DNA from: Bacteroidota bacterium
Lineage (GTDB): Bacteria > Bacteroidota > Bacteroidia > Chitinophagales > Chitinophagaceae
Length of the DNA stretch: 21,032 nucleotides
Direction: 5' to 3'
Assembly (NCBI GenBank): GCA_023423285.1
Contig: JAFAFV010000025.1
Location: 1-21,032 of the forward strand
A program made the position numbers and the translations under genes. Of this stretch, positions 16,674-21,032 are shown piece after piece. Within the stretch, counting starts at the first letter, position 1; each line of letters opens with the position of its first letter. The notes beneath the pieces are model-generated. The model was not told the DNA's origin and did not search any database. It saw only the letters and a list, made by a program, of their open reading frames with translations.

Positions 16674-17870
16674 ATGCAATTAACGCTACAAAAAAAGTCA
16701 TTGCTGATTTTATGCATTTTTATGTCGATGGGCATAGGAGTGCACGCGCAAAAATTTACCAAAGAGCACAACGCATCTATTTTAAAAGCCCCGCAGGGAA
16801 CCATTGTACAACTACCTGGTTTTTTAACCGAAAAAATGCCGGCCATTGAATATGAGAAAGTAGTTCTGCCCGGTCCACAGTACATCATTTCTGACGATCC
16901 TGAATACATTCGTGTGCCAGAAATTATTGCAGTGAAAGAGGCGGTTCAGCCAGGATCTGTAAGGCTGTATGTGTATAATGTAAACGGAATTCAGGAGCCG
17001 CAGAAAATCGTACGTAAAATTACTGCGGTAATCAAAAATACCGGAAAAGAGAATATGACCATTCGCATGTTGAAGTACTCTTCGCAGCCGCCTACAATGA
17101 ATTATTTTTTAGCAGGTAAAAACGGCCTGCGTGATTATTTTTTATCAAAACCAGAAGCAACAGGCAGAATGGTGAAGCCCGGAGAAATCATTGCTATTGA
17201 TGAAAAACTGGAGCATCAATTGGTAAAATACGATGAACTGGTACACGGTTTTTACGAGTTTGTTATAGACCAGCCTGCGGAAATCAGCGTACTGCAAACC
17301 GACCCCAATACACCGGGCCCCAAAGCTGCGGCACGCATTAAAGAAGTAGCCTCATCGCGCCACACCAATGCCGGCCGGGGGTTGTTTGGCGTAAGCAATT
17401 ATTTAATCATGGCAAAAGATACTTTCGACACCCGAAACGCCGCTTCAGCGATTGTTGTAGCAGATGGCAATAATGACCCCTGGGTAGTAGGAAAAGATGC
17501 CAGTACTGGCGGCTTAGCAAAGCTGGCCGGAAATTATGGAGTGATGTACAACATTGAAATGAAATGGAAAAGCACAAACGGAAAAGGTTTGGCGCTGGTA
17601 ACGTGGAATGCCCGTGCTGGCGATAACCAGTGGTGTGGTGGTATGGCCAATACAATGGTGGTTAGCCAGGGAAATTTTAATGAAGGCGTCATTCAGTTGC
17701 CATCTAATGAGTTGCGCACAAAAGGTGCGCCGGAAGCCATTTTAATCCAGGTTTTTCCTCCGGGAAAAGAAGGAGAGGTGCAAACAATTAAAATGACTTA
17801 TTCTCCGCCCGGAGCTTCCTGTTTGCCAACACCACTGATATTTATTCCAATTGATATGAAAAACCTGTAG
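16674..17870 (+). CDS. Secreted protein of unknown function
   Basis: A 398-residue protein with a signal peptide (about 1-25, ending GVHAQ) and no family I can assign firmly. It looks all-beta. An N-terminal half contains SVRLYVYNVNGIQEPQKIVRKITAVIKNTG, NYFLAGKNGLRDYF, MVKPGEIIAIDEKLEHQLVKYDELVHGFYEF and PAEISVLQTD. A C-terminal half contains WVVGKDASTGGLAKLAGNYGVMYNIEMKWKS and GLALVTWNARAGDNQWCGGMAN. From memory the motif order in the first half resembles the body region of Bacillota secreted proteins named after an N-terminal copper-amine-oxidase-like stalk domain; that stalk is absent here. No metal site or catalytic triad stands out. The 58-base gap before it and 60-base gap after it are wider than elsewhere, but no terminator is visible. 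A structural or glycan-binding role is a guess. Confidence 0.8.
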   Translation: MQLTLQKKSLLILCIFMSMGIGVHAQKFTKEHNASILKAPQGTIVQLPGFLTEKMPAIEYEKVVLPGPQYIISDDPEYIRVPEIIAVKEAVQPGSVRLYVYNVNGIQEPQKIVRKITAVIKNTGKENMTIRMLKYSSQPPTMNYFLAGKNGLRDYFLSKPEATGRMVKPGEIIAIDEKLEHQLVKYDELVHGFYEFVIDQPAEISVLQTDPNTPGPKAAARIKEVASSRHTNAGRGLFGVSNYLIMAKDTFDTRNAASAIVVADGNNDPWVVGKDASTGGLAKLAGNYGVMYNIEMKWKSTNGKGLALVTWNARAGDNQWCGGMANTMVVSQGNFNEGVIQLPSNELRTKGAPEAILIQVFPPGKEGEVQTIKMTYSPPGASCLPTPLIFIPIDMKNL

Positions 17871-17930
17871 ATGAAATTACTTTTCAACCAGTCAACTTTA
17901 CAGCGTGGCTATATAAACAGCATAAATAGC

Positions 17931-19010
17931 ATGAAGCAGTATATTGTATATTTGATATTGATATTTTTCTTCTCACCCGGGATGTCGGCACAAACCGTAT
18001 TTTACGATGCAGCGGCATTTCCGCTTCTTGGAAAAATATCAACTGAAACAGAAACACGCTATGAAAGGTTGCCGGCAAGTTTAAAAGGAAAAACAAGAGC
18101 ACCGGTATGGCATCTTGGAAAAAACACTTCAGGCCTGGCTGTACGTTTTCGTACCAATTCCACGGCAATTTCAGCCAGATGGGATTTGCTTGAAGATGTG
18201 AAGATGAATCATATGACCGAAGTAGGCATTAAAGGCCTGGACCTGTATGTGTGGGAAAATGATCACTGGCAATTTGTAAACAGTGGCCGCCCATCCGGAA
18301 AAAGCAATGAAAAGAATATCATTGCCAACATGATGCCTAAACAAAGAGAGTATTTACTTTTTCTGCCGCTTTATGACGGTCTTGTAAAGCTGGAACTGGG
18401 TATTGATTCTGCTTCAACAATTCTTCAGCCGGCATGGGCGTTTCCTCAAAAAAACAATCCTATAGTTGTATATGGTACAAGTATTACGCAGGGGGGCTGT
18501 GCCACCCGCCCGGGTATGTCGTACACCAATATACTCATGCGAAATTTCAACCGGGAAGTGATCAACCTGGGTTTTAGCGGCAATGGCCAGCTTGATTATG
18601 AAATTGCAGAAGTTATGGCTAAGAGAAAGGACGCCGCTCTTTTTATACTTGACTTTATACCCAATGTAAATGCACAACAAATAAAAGATAAAACAGAAAA
18701 ATTTGTAAATATTATTCGCAAAGACAATAACAGCACGCCTATTTTATTTATAGAAACGGTTATTTTCCCTCATTCTTTGTATGATAAAAGCATGTATGCG
18801 GTGCTGGTTGAAAAGAATAAACTGCTTCGTAAAGAGTATGAAAAAATGAAAAACCGTGGCGATAAGAATGTATTTTATTTATCTGGGAAAGACCTTATAG
18901 GAAATGATGGAGAAGCAACGGTTGATGGCATTCATTTCACTGACGTGGGTTTCATGCGTTTTGCTGATGGCATTTTGCCCACAATAAAGAATATTCTTAA
19001 AAGCAGGTAG
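17931..19010 (+). CDS. Secreted SGNH/GDSL esterase with N-terminal GxDLY domain
   Basis: A 359-residue esterase. An in-frame ATG at 17871, touching the previous stop, would add 20 residues. I prefer ATG 17931 because it begins a typical signal peptide (MKQYIVYLILIFFFSPGMSAQ). A beta-sandwich domain carries the GLDLYVW signature (GxDLY, PF14607-like), followed by a GDSL-3 type catalytic domain (PF14606-like). Block I is YGTSITQGG with nucleophile S184, block II LGFSGNGQLD, block III DFIPNVN in place of GxND, and block V D332-G-I-H335. These enzymes usually remove O-acetyl or other acyl groups from sugars. As the last gene of the run it would de-esterify the imported or surface-bound glycan. 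The exact acyl group cannot be read from sequence. Confidence 0.9.
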   Translation: MKQYIVYLILIFFFSPGMSAQTVFYDAAAFPLLGKISTETETRYERLPASLKGKTRAPVWHLGKNTSGLAVRFRTNSTAISARWDLLEDVKMNHMTEVGIKGLDLYVWENDHWQFVNSGRPSGKSNEKNIIANMMPKQREYLLFLPLYDGLVKLELGIDSASTILQPAWAFPQKNNPIVVYGTSITQGGCATRPGMSYTNILMRNFNREVINLGFSGNGQLDYEIAEVMAKRKDAALFILDFIPNVNAQQIKDKTEKFVNIIRKDNNSTPILFIETVIFPHSLYDKSMYAVLVEKNKLLRKEYEKMKNRGDKNVFYLSGKDLIGNDGEATVDGIHFTDVGFMRFADGILPTIKNILKSR

Positions 19011-19034
19011 AAACCGTAAAAACCGAAGATTTTG

Positions 19035-19152
19035 TGCCTGGTAAGAAATAAGCTTTGTTGTTATAACAGGCAGGCAGCGCCAAATGATGATTGGGCAAAA
19101 AGTTAAGTAAGAACTGCTATTATTCCAACAACTTATTTCTTGCTATCAGGCA
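19035..19152. repeat. Imperfect inverted repeat across the convergent gene ends
   Basis: Between the SGNH esterase and the ROK gene, TGCCTG...AAGAAATAAG (19035-19052) is mirrored by CTTATTTCTT...CAGGCA (19132-19152), with spacers of 2 and 5 bases inside the arms and a TTGTT/AACAA pair further in. The right arm is the end of the ROK reading frame. The loop is about 65-80 bases and there is no T run, so this is not a standard terminator. It may be a shared 3' structure or a decayed inverted copy of the ROK gene end. Confidence 0.45.
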
Positions 19153-20337
19153 GCTTCCGATAACGCCGGCTCTTTCGCCTAATTCTGAAATGACTAGTTG
19201 GGTATCGTTATTTACAAGATTAAGAGAATACTTATTCACGGCGCTTTTTACAGGAAGGTATATGTAATCTCCTGTAGATGATAAAGTACCGCCCAATATG
19301 ACCATTTCTGCATTCAGGATATTGATTAATATAGCCACAGCTCTTCCAATTTTTTCTCCAATTTCGGCCAACAGGTCTATAGACAGCATATCCTCATTTT
19401 TAGCAGCCAGTATGATGTCGTTAAGCCTTATATCTTTTTTAGCATTTACGCTCGATTTTATTCCCTGAGCTAATTTTTCATTAAACAACTTTAGTAATGC
19501 CCTGCCGGAAGCTTCTGTTTCAAAGCATCCTTTTTTGCCGCAGTGGCAAAGAATTTCGTTGTCAAAAATAGGTATATGCCCAATCTCCCCGCTGAAGCCT
19601 GATTTTCCGTAATATACTTTCCCGTCAATCAATACGCCTAAGCCAATGCCATAATCAAGATTGAGGAATAATACATTTTTTTCATTTTTGACATTGCCTT
19701 TATGAAACTCTCCATATGCCATTGCCCGTGAATCGTTTTCTATAAAAGTGATGAGCCCGGTTTCTTTTTGAATAGTGGCGGATAGAGGATTTTCATTAAA
19801 ATTAAAATAGCTGTAGCTGATGCCCCTGTTGGAATTAATTCTTCCGCCAAGGTTCACGCAAAGAGATAATATCCTGTTTTTAGGTATTCCGGTTTCTTTA
19901 ATGAAATTTTTTATTTGGGCAATAATAGATTTAAAGCATTCCACGGTATTTTCCAGTTGTAACGGTATTTTCATATTTAATTTTACCAGATTTTTCTTAA
20001 AATCCAGCAAGCCAATATTAATATAGTAGTTTCTTATATCTACTCCCAAAAAGTAACAGGAGTCGGCCACCAAACCATACATACTGGCAGGTCGGCCACC
20101 GTTAGAATCAACTTTTCCGTAATCTTTAATCAGCCCATCCTGGGTAAGTTCATTAATAAGCGCTGCAACGGTTGGCGCGCTGATGTTTATGGCCTGAGAC
20201 AATTCGGCTACGATTGTCTCCCCGTTTTTATCAAGATAATTAATGATTTTTCTCTTGCGGGTTTTATTTTTATAAGCCACCCCGGTTACCGGTTCCTTAG
20301 AAAAAAAATCAAATAGTTTTTCTTTTTGTCTGCTCAT
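19120..20337 (-). CDS. ROK family transcriptional regulator
   Basis: A 405-residue sugar-responsive regulator, convergent with the locus. The N-terminus has a winged helix-turn-helix (about 25-85: KRKIINYLDKNGETIVAELSQAINISAPTVAALINELTQDGLI, then GGRPASMYGL). The ROK sugar-binding domain follows, with ENDSRAMAYGE (200-210) and the zinc motif H254 plus C264-H-C266-GKKG-C271. GFSGEIGH contains the residues that bind the sugar hydroxyls in ROK proteins. The phosphate loop that ROK kinases need (DxGGT) is DIRNYY (100-105), so it should be a regulator and not a sugar kinase. NagC/Mlc-type relatives respond to phosphorylated or free amino sugars or glucose. It is the only regulator in the window apart from any sites it binds, and is the natural candidate to control the locus. 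Confidence 0.93.
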   Translation of the reverse strand: MSRQKEKLFDFFSKEPVTGVAYKNKTRKRKIINYLDKNGETIVAELSQAINISAPTVAALINELTQDGLIKDYGKVDSNGGRPASMYGLVADSCYFLGVDIRNYYINIGLLDFKKNLVKLNMKIPLQLENTVECFKSIIAQIKNFIKETGIPKNRILSLCVNLGGRINSNRGISYSYFNFNENPLSATIQKETGLITFIENDSRAMAYGEFHKGNVKNEKNVLFLNLDYGIGLGVLIDGKVYYGKSGFSGEIGHIPIFDNEILCHCGKKGCFETEASGRALLKLFNEKLAQGIKSSVNAKKDIRLNDIILAAKNEDMLSIDLLAEIGEKIGRAVAILINILNAEMVILGGTLSSTGDYIYLPVKSAVNKYSLNLVNNDTQLVISELGERAGVIGSCLIARNKLLE

Positions 20338-21032
20338 TCTTTTTAGTTTTAAAGCGCGGGTGCCAAATACCGATTGATTTTACAACATTTCTATCACTCC
20401 TTTGCGGAGGCTTTCTCATTTCTTTTTCACATCTTGTTTTTAATACAGTTTACCATTGTTTGGAGAGCAGGGGTTGCAATTTTTAACTCGTCAGAGTGCA
20501 TTTAATGAACATTTACTTCCTCGGCGTACCGCTTGTTGTTTCGGTTATGAATGGTAAAATGATGCCCAAATGTACGCCTTTAATATTTTTTGGAGGTTGG
20601 CAAATCTGAACAGGGAGGAGGTCAAGTTGAAGAATTTTCTACTTTAGACACGTACTAAAAATGGGGGAGCCTACACTGTCATTATATTATTTTCGAATTG
20701 GTCTGTTGTTTGGCTTGGGTGTTAGCTGTTTCAAAATTTTTAGAGGGAAAGAATTTAAAAAAATATTTTTCCTTCGGGTGGCAAGGGAGGAAGCTCTTAT
20801 GCAATTTTTTGTCTTTTTGTTGGCTTGTGCTAATTGCAAATGTGCTTATGTAAGCGTACCTATATTTCGGTCAATTCAAAATTAGAGGATTTGTGTTGTT
20901 TTGGATAGACGGGTTATCCACTACCCGCTTCGCTTCAATTTGATTTAATGTTTCGCTTGCGGGTGTGGATAACCCTGCAATACTACCGGTATCTAAGTTT
21001 TGTTTTTGCCAAATTAATAGATATTTTATTGG
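20338..21032. other. Gene-poor region upstream of the ROK gene
   Basis: I see no convincing coding region in these 695 bases. The part nearest the ROK start should hold its promoter. A TACATTTG match to the Bacteroidota -7 consensus lies on the minus strand at 20574-20567, about 230 bases before the ROK ATG, without a well-spaced -33 element. The stretch from 20660 to 20885 is open in one plus frame (74 codons), but the translation has a skewed composition and no recognisable family. The main structured element is the hairpin at 20911-20975. No tRNA or direct-repeat array was noticed. Confidence 0.6.
20911..20975. repeat. Long hairpin with DnaA-box-like arms
   Basis: GGGTTATCCAC (20911-20921) pairs perfectly with GTGGATAACCC (20965-20975). 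After one bulged T (20922), ACCCGC (20923-20928) pairs with GCGGGT (20959-20964), giving 17 base pairs. The 30-base loop begins and ends with the direct repeat TTCGCTT (20929-20935 and 20952-20958). The minus strand of the right arm reads TTATCCACA (20972-20964), a perfect DnaA box; the left arm reads TTATCCACT (20914-20922), one base off. It could be a dispersed palindromic element, a DnaA-binding site, or the stem of an untranslated RNA. There is no T tract for termination. Confidence 0.7.

Noticed and set aside
17871..17930. Upstream extension of the SGNH esterase to the ATG touching the previous stop
   Set aside because: The extra 20 residues are not signal-like and would precede a clean signal peptide starting at 17931. 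It cannot be fully excluded.
19060..19100. Rho-independent terminator after the SGNH esterase
   Set aside because: CAGGCAGGCAGC can pair weakly with the upstream GCCTG, but there is no following T tract in either direction.
20567..20574. TACATTTG as a firm promoter for the ROK gene
   Set aside because: It matches the -7 consensus, but the nearest upstream TTTG is about 26 bases away, too far, and the leader would be very long. It is noted only inside the region description.
20661..20885. Possible 74-residue protein on the plus strand
   Set aside because: Composition is skewed, no family is recognisable, there is no promoter or neighbour support, and it sits in an otherwise non-coding stretch; treated as a chance open frame.
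20911..20975. Hairpin read as an integron attC site
   Set aside because: The arm ends do not fit the RYYYAAC / GTTRRRY core sites, and no integrase or cassette-like genes are nearby.

Overview
The window looks like a chromosome segment from a Bacteroidota bacterium, probably of the Chitinophagaceae type. This rests on a SusC/SusD pair, lipoproteins with a Cys-Lys-Lys or Cys-Gln-Lys start, A-rich leaders without Shine-Dalgarno sequences, a TAnnTTTG-type promoter, and many secreted proteins ending their signal peptide in Ala-Gln. The family-level placement is inference only.

Layout. Positions 1-323 (minus) hold the 5' end of a nucleotide-sugar dehydrogenase that appears to be frameshifted at its start. 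A divergent intergenic region (324-492) carries the likely promoter. From 493 to 19010 twelve plus-strand genes run with gaps of 0-66 bases and form a polysaccharide-utilisation-type locus: secreted FAD oxidoreductase, Tat-exported DUF4434 TIM-barrel protein, MFS sugar porter, AGE-family sugar epimerase, second Tat DUF4434 protein, SusC, SusD, DUF5018-like lipoprotein, strong terminator (13735-13773), GHL10-like lipoprotein hydrolase, calcineurin-like phosphoesterase, unknown secreted protein, SGNH/GDSL esterase. A convergent ROK-family regulator follows (19120-20337, minus). The last 695 bases are gene-poor and contain a long hairpin whose two arms carry DnaA-box-like sequences.

How the genes may work together (inference). 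SusC/SusD and the DUF5018-like lipoprotein would bind and import an oligosaccharide. The DUF4434 pair, the GHL10-like protein, the phosphoesterase and the SGNH esterase would trim a decorated glycan outside the cytoplasm. The FAD enzyme could oxidise the sugar or a linked group. The MFS porter would bring the monosaccharide into the cytoplasm, where the AGE epimerase would isomerise it, and the ROK protein would sense a sugar ligand and control the locus. No classical glycanase family that would reveal the substrate is recognisable. The two DUF4434 paralogues, the altered sugar pocket of the porter and the unknown gene at 16674 make this the best candidate for a poorly described catabolic system.
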